Positions 1-6,757 of a stretch of 8,900 bases of DNA are shown here, one piece after another. The stretch covers positions 1 through 8,900 of the forward strand of contig JAFTCS010000290.1 in NCBI GenBank assembly GCA_017454565.1, in the 5' to 3' direction. This DNA comes from Clostridia bacterium. GTDB taxonomy: Bacteria; Bacillota; Clostridia; Oscillospirales; Acutalibacteraceae. Within the stretch, counting starts at the first letter, position 1. Every line of letters starts with the position of its first letter. The notes beneath the pieces are model-generated. The model was not told the DNA's origin and made no database searches. It saw nothing but the letters and a program-made list of their open reading frames with translations. The translations under genes and the position numbers were made by a program.

Positions 1-10
1 TAAAAAAATA

Positions 11-39
11 TTGTCTTTTCTGGCATTATGTAGTATAAT
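11..39 (+). promoter_or_regulatory. Sigma-A-like promoter of the Lrp-aminotransferase-ispE operon
   Basis: A TTGTCT -35 box at 11-16 (4 of 6 consensus bases) and a perfect TATAAT -10 box at 34-39 are 17 bases apart, the ideal spacing. Transcription would start near 46, leaving a leader of under 30 bases. A second TATAAT at 49-54 has no matching -35 box. Lrp-type regulators often control their own promoter, so an operator may overlap this site, but only 72 bases upstream of the gene are visible and I see no clear palindrome. Confidence 0.75.
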
Positions 40-72
40 ATGGCTATCTATAATTTGAAAGGATGAAGGTAA

Positions 73-558
73 ATGAATAAGCTTTTGGACATTTTGAGCA
101 GAAATGCAGACTTTACTACCGCACAGCTTGCCGCAATGCTCGGTCAGACCGAGGACGAGATCAAAAAGCAGATACAGGAATACAAGGATCAGGGTATAAT
201 CAAGGGCAGCAACACGCTTATCAACTGGGATAAGGTTCCGGGAGCAGGCGTGATGGCCATTATTGAGCTTAAGGTCACACCGAAGCCCGAGACAGGCTTT
301 GACGACATCGCAAAGATAGTTATGTCATACGATAACGTGGAGAGCGTTTATCTTGCGGCTTCATCACGCTACGACCTTATCGCTACAGTGCGCGGCGAGA
401 CCATTCAGGATGTGGCCGAGTTCGTTTCCAAGAGGCTTTCTACTCTTGACAATGTTATAGGTACAGCAACAAACTTTATCCTTACTCACTACAAAGAGGG
501 CGGTGTGCCCTTCTGCGGCAGTGACGAAGAAGAAGAACAAAGGAGTATGATACTGTGA
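73..558 (+). CDS. Lrp/AsnC family transcriptional regulator
   Basis: This 161-aa protein has the usual Lrp/AsnC size and two-part layout. Residues 1-52 form a winged helix-turn-helix (helices around TTAQLAAMLG and EDEIKKQIQEYKDQG, then the IIKG wing). Residues 60-142 form a RAM-type ligand-binding and oligomerisation domain, with the pattern IIELKVTP, then a segment around DNVESVYLAASSRYDLIATV. Members of the family bind amino acids and either repress or activate amino acid metabolism genes. The ATG at 73 follows AAAGGA (58-63) and GAAGGT. The tail (150-161) is strongly acidic. The stop overlaps the start of the aminotransferase gene as GTGA, which implies translational coupling and suggests that the regulator senses a substrate or product of that enzyme. 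The effector cannot be read from the sequence. Confidence 0.9.
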   Translation: MNKLLDILSRNADFTTAQLAAMLGQTEDEIKKQIQEYKDQGIIKGSNTLINWDKVPGAGVMAIIELKVTPKPETGFDDIAKIVMSYDNVESVYLAASSRYDLIATVRGETIQDVAEFVSKRLSTLDNVIGTATNFILTHYKEGGVPFCGSDEEEEQRSMIL

Positions 559-1742
559 TCGACTATTCAAAACTTATGAACAGCAAGCTCTATGGTATCA
601 AGCCTTCGGGTATCCGAAAGTTCTTTGATATCGCAAACGAAATGGATCATGTCATTTCACTGAGCATAGGCGAGCCGGATTTCACCACTCCATGGCACGT
701 CCGTCAGGAGGGAATCGAGGCTCTCAGGCGAGGACATACATGGTATTCTCCGAACAGCGGCTTTATTGAGCTGCGTAAACAGATATCCAATTATTATGCC
801 CGCCGTTTCAATGTTGAATATAACCCCGACCATGAGATACTTGTCACAGTCGGCGGTTCAGAAGCCATCGACCTGTGCATCCGTGCTGTGGTCGAAGAGG
901 GCGATGAGGTGCTTATCCCTCAGCCTGCCTTTGTGTGCTATGAACCCATGACTGTTATGAGCGGCGGCAAGCCGGTGATAATCCGGACCAGATCCGAAAA
1001 TGAGTTCCGTCTGACAGCAGCCGAGCTTGAAGCGGCTATTACGCCAAAGACCAAGCTGCTTATCCTGCCGTTCCCGAACAACCCCACAGGTGCGGTTATG
1101 AGAAGACAGCACCTTGAAGAAATAGCAAAGGTCATTGAAAAACATGACATCCTTGTGCTTTCCGATGAGATCTACGGCGAGCTTACCTACGGCAGTGAAA
1201 GACACGTTTCATTTGCAGACATAAAGGGCATGAAGGAGCGCACCGTTGTGGTCGGCGGGTTCTCAAAGGCATACGCTATGACAGGATGGAGACTCGGTTA
1301 CGCTCTCGGCCCAGAGCCGGTCATCTCTCAGATGCTCAAGCTGCACCAGTATATGATAATGAGCGCACCTACACCCTCACAGTATGCCGCAATAGAAGCT
1401 CTCAAACACGGCGATGCCGATATCGAGCACATGCGCGAGGAGTACGACATACGCAGAAGATTCATTGTTGATTCTTTCTGTAAAATGGGTCTGACCTGTT
1501 TTGAGCCTGAGGGAGCTTTCTATGTGTTCCCCAGCATACAGATATCCGGCATGAGCTCTGAGGACTTCTGTGAAAAGCTGATCTATGCCCAGAAGGTGGC
1601 TATAGTTCCGGGTACGGCGTTTGGTGAATGCGGCGAGGGCTTTGCAAGGGTATCTTACTCATATTCGCTCAAACACATTCAGGAGGCTGTGGAGCGCATT
1701 GAGCGTTTCCTGTATGAAAACTGCGGCAAAAGCGGCTCATAA
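555..1742 (+). CDS. Class I/II PLP-dependent aminotransferase (aspartate/aromatic type)
   Basis: This 395-aa protein has the full length of fold-type I aminotransferases, which move an amino group between an amino acid and a 2-oxo acid using pyridoxal phosphate in the cytoplasm. Visible landmarks are SIGEPDF (37-43), the phosphate-binding VGGSEA (99-104), PNNPTGAV (174-181, Asn176), SDEIYGELTYG (203-213, with Asp204 for the pyridine nitrogen and Tyr207), GGFSKAYAMTGWRLGY (234-249, with Lys238 as the Schiff-base lysine) and FARVSYS (363-369, Arg365 for the substrate carboxylate). No key residue is missing. The start is GTG at 555, with AAAGGAG at 539-545 and 9 bases of spacing, overlapping the regulator's stop. 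The pattern fits the aspartate/PatA-like branch, but the amino acid substrate cannot be assigned. It shares an operon with an Lrp regulator upstream and ispE 15 bases downstream. Confidence 0.92.
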   Translation: MIDYSKLMNSKLYGIKPSGIRKFFDIANEMDHVISLSIGEPDFTTPWHVRQEGIEALRRGHTWYSPNSGFIELRKQISNYYARRFNVEYNPDHEILVTVGGSEAIDLCIRAVVEEGDEVLIPQPAFVCYEPMTVMSGGKPVIIRTRSENEFRLTAAELEAAITPKTKLLILPFPNNPTGAVMRRQHLEEIAKVIEKHDILVLSDEIYGELTYGSERHVSFADIKGMKERTVVVGGFSKAYAMTGWRLGYALGPEPVISQMLKLHQYMIMSAPTPSQYAAIEALKHGDADIEHMREEYDIRRRFIVDSFCKMGLTCFEPEGAFYVFPSIQISGMSSEDFCEKLIYAQKVAIVPGTAFGECGEGFARVSYSYSLKHIQEAVERIERFLYENCGKSGS

Positions 1743-1757
1743 GCGGAGGTAAGGTCT

Positions 1758-2615
1758 ATGGAAACCACGGTGAAGGCTCCGGCCAAGCTCAATCTTTTTT
1801 TAGATATCGTGGGCAGACGTGATGACGGCTACCACTTTGTAGACATGGTGATGCAGTCGGTTGCCATTTATGACGAGGTAACTGTCAGCGTTGATGACGG
1901 CGAGGGAAGCATCACGGTGGAGTGTACGGACCCGGCGATACCATGCGGCGAGGGCAACATAGCTTATAAGGCGATAAAGCTTTTTTTTGCGGCTGTCGGA
2001 AAGAACGTGCCGCAGGTCAGGGTGCATATCAGTAAGAATATACCCTCACAGGCGGGAATGGCAGGCGGCAGTACCGATGCGGCGGCCGTGCTCAAAGCCC
2101 TGAACACACTTACGGGAGCCGGTCTTGCCGCGGCGGAACTGGAGAAGATTGCCGCTGAGATCGGCGCTGATGTTCCTTTCTGCATAGAGGGAGGCACAGT
2201 GCGGGCTACCGGCATAGGAACCGACCTTGAGAGACTTGACCCGCTTGCAGACTGCGTTTTTGCCGTTGTCAAGCCGGAAGTGAATGTCTCTACCGGCATG
2301 GCTTACAGACGTTCGGACGAAATAGGCTACGGCAGTCCTGCGGATATTTCACCGATGCTTGAGGGTATCGGGACGGGGGATGCCGAAATGGTCGCAAAGT
2401 CTCTTTACAACAAATTCGAGGACGTTATGCGGCTTCCGGAGATAGATGACATCAAACGTCTGCTTATGGAATGCGGCGCTATGGGTGCGGCCATGACAGG
2501 CAGCGGCTCTGCGGTGTTCGGCATGTTCCGGGCATCGGACTTTGACCCGGAGTGTCTCAGCCGGCTTTCCTCAAAGCTGAAAGTTATGACTGCAAAACCT
2601 CTGCCGCAAGGCTGA
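1758..2615 (+). CDS. ispE: 4-diphosphocytidyl-2-C-methyl-D-erythritol kinase
   Basis: IspE is a GHMP-family kinase that phosphorylates the 2-hydroxyl of CDP-methylerythritol with ATP, the fourth step of the MEP route to isopentenyl diphosphate. The 285-aa length is normal. Residues 6-20 (KAPAKLNLFLDIVGR) carry the N-terminal lysine motif (Lys10), followed by DDGYH. Residues 96-109 (PSQAGMAGGSTDAA) are the glycine-rich ATP-binding loop; the family usually has GLGGGSSDAA or GLAGGSTDAA, so Met101 is a mild variation. GADVPF (136-141) gives the catalytic Asp138, and MTGSGSAVFG (246-255) is the C-terminal GHMP motif. The start is an ATG with GGAGGT at 1745-1750, 7 bases upstream. Two T-runs lie inside the gene (7 at 1795-1801, 8 at 1981-1988) without breaking the frame. 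It is the last gene of its operon. Confidence 0.95.
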   Translation: METTVKAPAKLNLFLDIVGRRDDGYHFVDMVMQSVAIYDEVTVSVDDGEGSITVECTDPAIPCGEGNIAYKAIKLFFAAVGKNVPQVRVHISKNIPSQAGMAGGSTDAAAVLKALNTLTGAGLAAAELEKIAAEIGADVPFCIEGGTVRATGIGTDLERLDPLADCVFAVVKPEVNVSTGMAYRRSDEIGYGSPADISPMLEGIGTGDAEMVAKSLYNKFEDVMRLPEIDDIKRLLMECGAMGAAMTGSGSAVFGMFRASDFDPECLSRLSSKLKVMTAKPLPQG

Positions 2616-2629
2616 ATAAAAGTCAAGAG

Positions 2630-2745
2630 TTATAGTAGACGACAAAAATATTCTTACTTAGAGTGATATCCGAAGGGGTGTGGGGGCGACCGGAAAGCCC
2701 CTACAATCAGCTGATGAATTATCAAAGTATAAATGTTTACTATAA
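2630..2745. repeat. Small non-coding element with imperfect terminal inverted repeats and a central hairpin
   Basis: The ends are TTATAGTAGAC (2630-2640) and GTTTACTATAA (2735-2745). They are inverted copies that match at 10 of 11 positions and pair fully in RNA if one G-U pair is allowed. Inside, GTGGGGGC (2680-2687) pairs with GCCCCTAC (2697-2704) across a 9-base loop, giving an 8-bp stem with one G-U pair. The 116-base size, AT-rich ends and lack of coding capacity fit a miniature inverted-repeat element or a dispersed palindromic repeat. No target-site duplication is obvious. The hairpin lacks a T-run on either strand, so it is a poor intrinsic terminator for ispE. The right end overlaps the proposed -10 box of the next gene. 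Confidence 0.45.
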
Positions 2746-2746
2746 A
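2719..2746 (+). promoter_or_regulatory. Probable promoter of the SPFH gene
   Basis: TTATCA (2719-2724, 4 of 6 consensus bases) and TATAAA (2741-2746, 5 of 6) are 16 bases apart. The start site would fall near 2753, just before the first paired segment of the leader, giving a 5' UTR of roughly 120 bases. A second TATAAA at 2728-2733 is an alternative -10 box without a convincing -35 box. Confidence 0.5.
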
Positions 2747-2762
2747 AGTTAAAAGAACAGGT

Positions 2763-2841
2763 GTCAGGGCAGCAATCAATTATCACGGATGTGACGTTAT
2801 GCCCTGACCTTCAGCATAGAAATACGTTTCGTCATATCCGT
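2763..2841 (+). promoter_or_regulatory. Structured 5' leader with interleaved stems
   Basis: GTCAGGGCA (2763-2771) pairs perfectly with TGCCCTGAC (2800-2808), 9 bp. ACGGATGTGACG (2785-2796) pairs with CGTCATATCCGT (2830-2841), 12 bp including one G-U. The four arms alternate, so the stems either form a pseudoknot-like fold or exclude each other as a switch. Within the second loop, GAAA and TTTC (2819-2830) flank a TACG tetraloop. The ribosome binding site (2861-2865) lies 20 bases beyond the last arm. I cannot match it to a known riboswitch class. Confidence 0.45.
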
Positions 2842-2872
2842 TACAGAAAGAAAACTGAAAGAGGTAAACGCT

Positions 2873-3787
2873 ATGCCAATCAGAATGTTGATAATAGTAT
2901 TGTTCGTAGCAATGGCAGCCGGCTTTGCAGGACTGTGCTACTACGGCTTTTCAAAAATGAAAAAGGCCGCGAAGATCGGCGGTATTATCGGCGCGGTGCT
3001 TTCGCTTATCGGTCTTATCTGCATACCGTTCAGTATCTACACCGTTGATACCGGTGAGGTCGCTGTGGTAAAGTTCCTTGGTGAGGCCAACAATGTGCGT
3101 GAGGCCGGCACCTATTTTGACTTCTGGATAACCAACACCTACCAGAAGTATGATTCCAAGACCCAGACTATACAGATAACTACCGCCACATACTCATCGG
3201 ACGCCCAGACCATGGATATCCAGATGACAGTGCAGTACAAGATAATGACCGACAAGGCCATAAAGATCGCAGAGCAGTACGGTTCACTTGATGCCCTGCA
3301 GAGCAGGATAGAGTCTGTCGCTATAGAGAAAGCGAAAGCAACACTTTCCTCATACAAGGCCATGAACATCATTGCCGATCGTGCCTCGATGTCTCCGCTG
3401 GTTGAAGAGGCCATAAAGAATGCTATTGACGAGAAATTCTATGTGAACATACAGACCGTTGCCATGACGAATATCGACTTTTCAGATGCCTTTGAGAAGG
3501 CGGTCGAGGACAAGATGATCGCCGAGCAGCAGCAGCTCAAGGCAAACTATGAGAACGAGACAAAGATCGCCAAGGCAAAGGCGGACGCCGAAGCGAAGAT
3601 CGTGCAGGCGGAAGCAGAGGCAAAGTCAAATGATCTGCTGGAGAAGTCGCTGACAGATAAGATACTCCGTCAGCTTTACATTGAGAAGTGGGACGGCAAG
3701 CTGCCGACCACAGTTGCCGGAGATGCCGCAAACATCCTTATTCCGGTTGCCGAAGCTTCCGAGGTTATCCAGAACTCACAGTCCTGA
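2873..3787 (+). CDS. Membrane-anchored SPFH/prohibitin-like protein
   Basis: This 304-aa protein starts with two hydrophobic helices (about 4-24 and 34-54), separated by a short basic stretch (KMKKAAK, 28-34). This is followed by a prohibitin-like SPFH domain from about 55 to 210 (GEVAVVKFLGE, REAGTYF, then SIESVA-type helices). An Ala/Glu/Lys-rich coiled coil at 208-258 (AKAKADAEAKIVQAEAEAK) leads to a tail, GKLPTTVAG, typical of prohibitins. SPFH proteins form large membrane ring or scaffold assemblies that organise lipid domains and proteases; its exact role here is unknown. The ATG has GAGGT at 2861-2865, 7 bases away. It appears to be a single-gene unit with its own promoter and a long structured leader. 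No NfeD partner or protease gene lies next to it. Confidence 0.88.
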   Translation: MPIRMLIIVLFVAMAAGFAGLCYYGFSKMKKAAKIGGIIGAVLSLIGLICIPFSIYTVDTGEVAVVKFLGEANNVREAGTYFDFWITNTYQKYDSKTQTIQITTATYSSDAQTMDIQMTVQYKIMTDKAIKIAEQYGSLDALQSRIESVAIEKAKATLSSYKAMNIIADRASMSPLVEEAIKNAIDEKFYVNIQTVAMTNIDFSDAFEKAVEDKMIAEQQQLKANYENETKIAKAKADAEAKIVQAEAEAKSNDLLEKSLTDKILRQLYIEKWDGKLPTTVAGDAANILIPVAEASEVIQNSQS

Positions 3788-3811
3788 GCATAAAAATCAA
3801 ATGGCAGAGCA

Positions 3812-3855
3812 CACAAAAAAGTAACAGGGCACCGGCGAACCGCCGGTGCCCTGTT
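3812..3855 (-). terminator. Rho-independent terminator of the - strand operon
   Basis: Positions 3823-3837 and 3841-3855 form a perfect 15-bp stem (AACAGGGCACCGGCG and its complement) with a 3-base loop. The A-run at 3815-3820 becomes a T-run directly after the stem on the - strand, the standard intrinsic-terminator layout. On the + strand the stem is followed by CGCGTTC, with no T-run, so it would end SPFH transcription less well, though the stem may still block convergent readthrough. It lies about 190 bases past the stop of the last - strand gene. Confidence 0.88.
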
Positions 3856-4046
3856 CGCGTTCAAAGTGTACTCTGACCAAAACTAAACCGATCGCGATTG
3901 AAATAAACTTCTGTGTGTGAGCAGCTTGCCGCAAAAGCTTTATTGTTCAATTGAATAATAGTATCAACTTTAAACTCTAAAATTTTAACTTTTAACTTTT
4001 AAATTTTGTAAAGCTCTTTGCTTTGCTAAAAGGTTTTGAATAAGCG
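3856..4046. other. AT-rich convergent spacer
   Basis: No gene is supported here. The stretch contains a 20-base near-palindrome at 3941-3960 (one mismatched pair, core TTCAATTGAA) and three tandem heptamers of the type TTTTAAC at 3983-4003, the last imperfect. It would be transcribed as the 3' UTR of the - strand operon before the terminator. No good promoter was found on either strand. Confidence 0.6.
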
Positions 4047-4904
4047 TCATGGTATGGTCTCCATAAGTGTGTGCAGATTTCCTGTAAGCAGATAGCTCTG
4101 AGCACGGCTGCAAAGAGGAAAGCTGTAGGGTGCGCCGGCTATGTATCCGAAGAATTTCCCGGCAGTTTCGGTGTCGCCAAGAATGGCGGCTGCAAGTCCT
4201 GCGTTATAATAGAATGCAAGCCTGCTGTATCCGATGATCTCTGAAAGACCGGAATCCAGCCTTGAAAGCTCAAGGGCAAGCTGACGCAGTTTAAATACAA
4301 GGTTTTTATCGGCAGCTGCAAGCTGTTCGGGAGAACGCGCATAAAGCTGCAGCTCTGTAAGCGCGTAGTCGCAGCGCAAAAGATATTCAGACCTCGGTTC
4401 GTATTTCGGGAACACGGGAGAGCGTACAAGAGCGTAGGTCTCGGCAATAAGTTCACTGACGTAGTTCATGTCGTGAGTTTTTTCTTTAAGTCCCAGCACA
4501 GACATGAGATAGACATATCTGTAATAGGCATTGCCGTACCTGTCAATAAGCGGCCGCGCCTGCAGCAGAGCCTCGCGGCATTCATCGGTTTTTTCAAAGG
4601 CACAGCACACATAGGCAATGTTCAGCAGCACTGTCATGCGGCTGCTGCGGAAGCACCGGGCGGCAATTCTCTTCTGACAGGAGTACCATTTTTCAAAACC
4701 ATATATGGTGTATGACATGGAATGGTCATAAAGCTTCTTTGCGCCGAAGTGGGCGAGTATCGTGCTCATAAGAGAGATGAGCACAAGTATTCCTGCCGGC
4801 AGCGCCGCACTCTGGAAGTATATGACGGCTATGACGGTGCTGATAATTAATACGCACAGTGAGGTGACATAGAGCACAGCCGCTGATAAAAAACAGAATA
4901 CCAT
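4047..4904 (-). CDS. Unrecognised membrane protein with TPR-like helical domain
   Basis: I do not recognise this 285-aa protein. Residues 5-30 and 34-54 are two hydrophobic helices forming an N-terminal hairpin in the membrane. The rest (about 60-285) is mainly amphipathic helix, with repeat-like pairs such as TVLLNIAYVCCAFEKTDECREALLQA (91-116) and AFYYNAGLAAAILGDTETAGKFFGYIAG (230-257). The second has the spacing of a tetratricopeptide repeat, which suggests a protein-binding scaffold on the cytoplasmic face. The frame is open up to 5042, but the ATG at 4904 is preferred because AGGAGG sits 7 bases upstream at 4912-4917, inside the end of ribF, and the gap to ribF's stop is only 4 bases. 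It closes the operon. No catalytic motif is visible. Confidence 0.8.
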   Translation of the reverse strand: MVFCFLSAAVLYVTSLCVLIISTVIAVIYFQSAALPAGILVLISLMSTILAHFGAKKLYDHSMSYTIYGFEKWYSCQKRIAARCFRSSRMTVLLNIAYVCCAFEKTDECREALLQARPLIDRYGNAYYRYVYLMSVLGLKEKTHDMNYVSELIAETYALVRSPVFPKYEPRSEYLLRCDYALTELQLYARSPEQLAAADKNLVFKLRQLALELSRLDSGLSEIIGYSRLAFYYNAGLAAAILGDTETAGKFFGYIAGAPYSFPLCSRAQSYLLTGNLHTLMETIP

Positions 4905-4908
4905 AATG

Positions 4909-5823
4909 TTATCCTCCTGATACCTTTTCGGCATCGGCAAGCACGGCACGTCGAAGCTCTTCAAGTCCGGAAAATTTTCTCTCCGGCCGGATGAAGCGCT
5001 CCAGTCTGAGGTCGAGCTTTCTGCCGTAAAGCTCGCCTCCATTGTATTCCGGCATCCAGGTCTCTATGGTGACGTCTGATGAGCCTACTGTCGGTTTTAT
5101 TCCTATGTTTGTCACACCGCGGAAGAGGGTGCCGTCTACATCTACGGTTGAGGCATAAACTCCGAAAAGCGGCTTCACAAGACCTTGAGGCATCTGCTGG
5201 TTTATGGTGGGGAAACCAAGGGTGCGCCCAAGCTGTCGGCCGTGTATGACAGGCAGACAAAAACCGTATTTTCTGCCGAGCATGGCATTGGTTGAGGGTA
5301 TATCGCCCTCTGAAATGCACTTTCTAATCCGGGTGGAGCTTATGGGTCTGCCGTCATAGCATAGCTGAGGCTGGGTAGTCTCTGTAATGCCGAAGCGTGC
5401 AGCAAGCAGGGAAAGCATGTCTCCGTTGCCTTTGGCTCCGTTGCCGAAGTGATAGTTGAAGCCGCATCCCGTATGCTTTGCGTTGAAACAGCCTACAAGT
5501 ATGTCCTCAACAAAGCGTTCCGCCGTAACGGTGCGTATGGTGGTAAAGTCTATCAGGTAAACTCTTTCCACATTGAGCGATTCGAGCAGACTCAGTTTTT
5601 CGTCCATGGTTATGATGCCCCGGGGTTCCTCACCAAGCAGTACCGTTCGCGGGCTTTGCAGCAATGTGAACACTGCCGGCACAAGACCATGACAGTGCGC
5701 GTATTCCACCGCTTCTTTTATTACCGCCTGATGCCCTCTGTGTATTCCGTCAAAGTAGCCGAGAGCAGTGGAGGTAGGCTCCTTCGAGGGCACAAGCTCT
5801 TTTATTATTTCCATTTTATTCAC
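4909..5823 (-). CDS. ribF: Bifunctional riboflavin kinase/FAD synthetase
   Basis: RibF phosphorylates riboflavin to FMN and then adenylylates FMN to FAD. The N-terminal nucleotidyltransferase domain shows GYFDGIHRGHQ (22-32), GFNYHFGNGAKGN (121-133) and ISSTRIR (161-167). The C-terminal flavokinase domain (about 184-302) shows GRTLGFPTIN (199-208), GVY (221-223), NIGIKPT (239-245), IETW (253-256, with the likely catalytic Glu254), LYGRKL (265-270) and IRPERKF (278-284). Length, 304 aa, is normal. The start is unsure: GTG at 5823 or ATG at 5814, three codons later; neither has a good ribosome binding site, so expression may rely on coupling to truB, 24 bases upstream. I see no FMN riboswitch. 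Confidence 0.94.
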   Translation of the reverse strand: MNKMEIIKELVPSKEPTSTALGYFDGIHRGHQAVIKEAVEYAHCHGLVPAVFTLLQSPRTVLLGEEPRGIITMDEKLSLLESLNVERVYLIDFTTIRTVTAERFVEDILVGCFNAKHTGCGFNYHFGNGAKGNGDMLSLLAARFGITETTQPQLCYDGRPISSTRIRKCISEGDIPSTNAMLGRKYGFCLPVIHGRQLGRTLGFPTINQQMPQGLVKPLFGVYASTVDVDGTLFRGVTNIGIKPTVGSSDVTIETWMPEYNGGELYGRKLDLRLERFIRPERKFSGLEELRRAVLADAEKVSGG

Positions 5824-5847
5824 CGTTTTGTTTTTCTTGAGAAATTT

Positions 5848-6756
5848 TCAGATCTGAAACAGTTTGCTGAATTTCAGCTCTCCGTTTGGAATATCTGTGC
5901 AGGCAAGTCCTAAAAAGCCGCCGCCGTGCTCCTTTATGCGGAGCATCTCACCGTTTCTCAGGTCAGCCGGACATTTTATCCTGTCGAGCGTCAGGGAGCC
6001 GCCGTTTTTAAAGCGGAAAGCCTGTTTTTCGCTTATATGTACTGCCCTGTAGGCGGAGAAGATGCTTTCGACGGGTCTTATCAGGGCAAGAAGAGAGTCT
6101 CTGTCGCTGTCTGCAAGCCTGCGTATCTCGCTGAGGGGCGTGGCTTCGCTTATATCAAAGCCGCATGCCTTCGTGCGCCTGAGACCGGTCATAACACAGC
6201 CGCAGCCTAAAAGCTTACCGATATCGCCGCATATACTGCGTATATATGTGCCCTTGGAACAGCTTATTTTCAGGGTGCCGCATCGGTTTTCTTCATCAAA
6301 GCCGGTAAGCTTCAGCAGCCCCACATGAACAGGTCTGGCTTCGCGTTCGGTCTCTATACCCTTGCGCGCAAGCTCATAGAGTCTTACGCCGTCCTTTGAA
6401 ACAGCCGAATACATGGGCGGAAGCTGCATTATGTCGCCGGTGAACTGCGGCAGCAGGTTTTCTATCTGCTCCCGGGTGGCACCTTCATTGCTTGTGCTCA
6501 GTACAGTGCCGGTTATATCAAGCGTGTCGGTGGTCAGTCCGAGCCGGAATTCCGCCTCGTATTCCTTGTCGGTGTCGGGCAGAAGAGACTGCGCCTTTGT
6601 GGCACTGCCTAAAAGTACTGGCAGAACACCGGTCGCCATCGGGTCGAGAGTTCCGGTGTGACCGGCCTTCCTCTCACGGACGCATCCCCTGACTATCGCC
6701 ACAACGTCAAAGGAGGTATGATCTTTTGGTTTGTCTATCAATAATATCCCGTTCAT
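5848..6756 (-). CDS. truB: tRNA pseudouridine-55 synthase
   Basis: TruB converts uridine 55 in the T-loop of tRNAs to pseudouridine. Residues 2-13 (NGILLIDKPKDH) and GHTGTLDPMATGVLPV (32-47, catalytic Asp38) are diagnostic. Further family motifs are PPMYSAVSKDGVRLYELARKG (113-133), CSKGTYIRSICGDIGKLLG (166-184) and LRRTKACGFD (192-201). After about residue 235 comes a short C-terminal domain of PUA-like position. The 302-aa length is normal. The ATG is one base after the stop of the DHH phosphoesterase gene (TAACATG), with only a weak GGGA site, so coupled or re-initiating translation is likely. ribF follows after 24 bases. Confidence 0.95.
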   Translation of the reverse strand: MNGILLIDKPKDHTSFDVVAIVRGCVRERKAGHTGTLDPMATGVLPVLLGSATKAQSLLPDTDKEYEAEFRLGLTTDTLDITGTVLSTSNEGATREQIENLLPQFTGDIMQLPPMYSAVSKDGVRLYELARKGIETEREARPVHVGLLKLTGFDEENRCGTLKISCSKGTYIRSICGDIGKLLGCGCVMTGLRRTKACGFDISEATPLSEIRRLADSDRDSLLALIRPVESIFSAYRAVHISEKQAFRFKNGGSLTLDRIKCPADLRNGEMLRIKEHGGGFLGLACTDIPNGELKFSKLFQI

Positions 6757-6757
6757 G

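Noticed and set aside
858..1205. Open frame of 115 codons antisense to the aminotransferase gene
   Set aside because: It mirrors strong codon bias of a clear enzyme gene and has no promoter, ribosome binding site or recognisable motif.
2680..2704. Terminator for ispE
   Set aside because: The hairpin is stable but no T-run follows on the + strand, so it is better described as part of the repeat element.
2761..3048. Open frame of 95 codons on the + strand before and into the SPFH gene
   Set aside because: It starts at GTG without a ribosome binding site, overlaps the SPFH gene in another frame, and shows no protein-like pattern; it also covers the structured leader.
4905..5042. Upstream extension of the membrane protein gene into ribF
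   Set aside because: The extra 46 residues are an out-of-frame read of ribF, and the strong AGGAGG site points to the ATG at 4904.
5824..5847. FMN riboswitch before ribF
   Set aside because: The gap to truB is only 24 bases and holds no such structure.
5846..5859. Perfect 14-base palindrome TTTCAGATCTGAAA across the truB stop codon
   Set aside because: It has no loop and no T-run, and about one such palindrome is expected by chance in half of windows this size.
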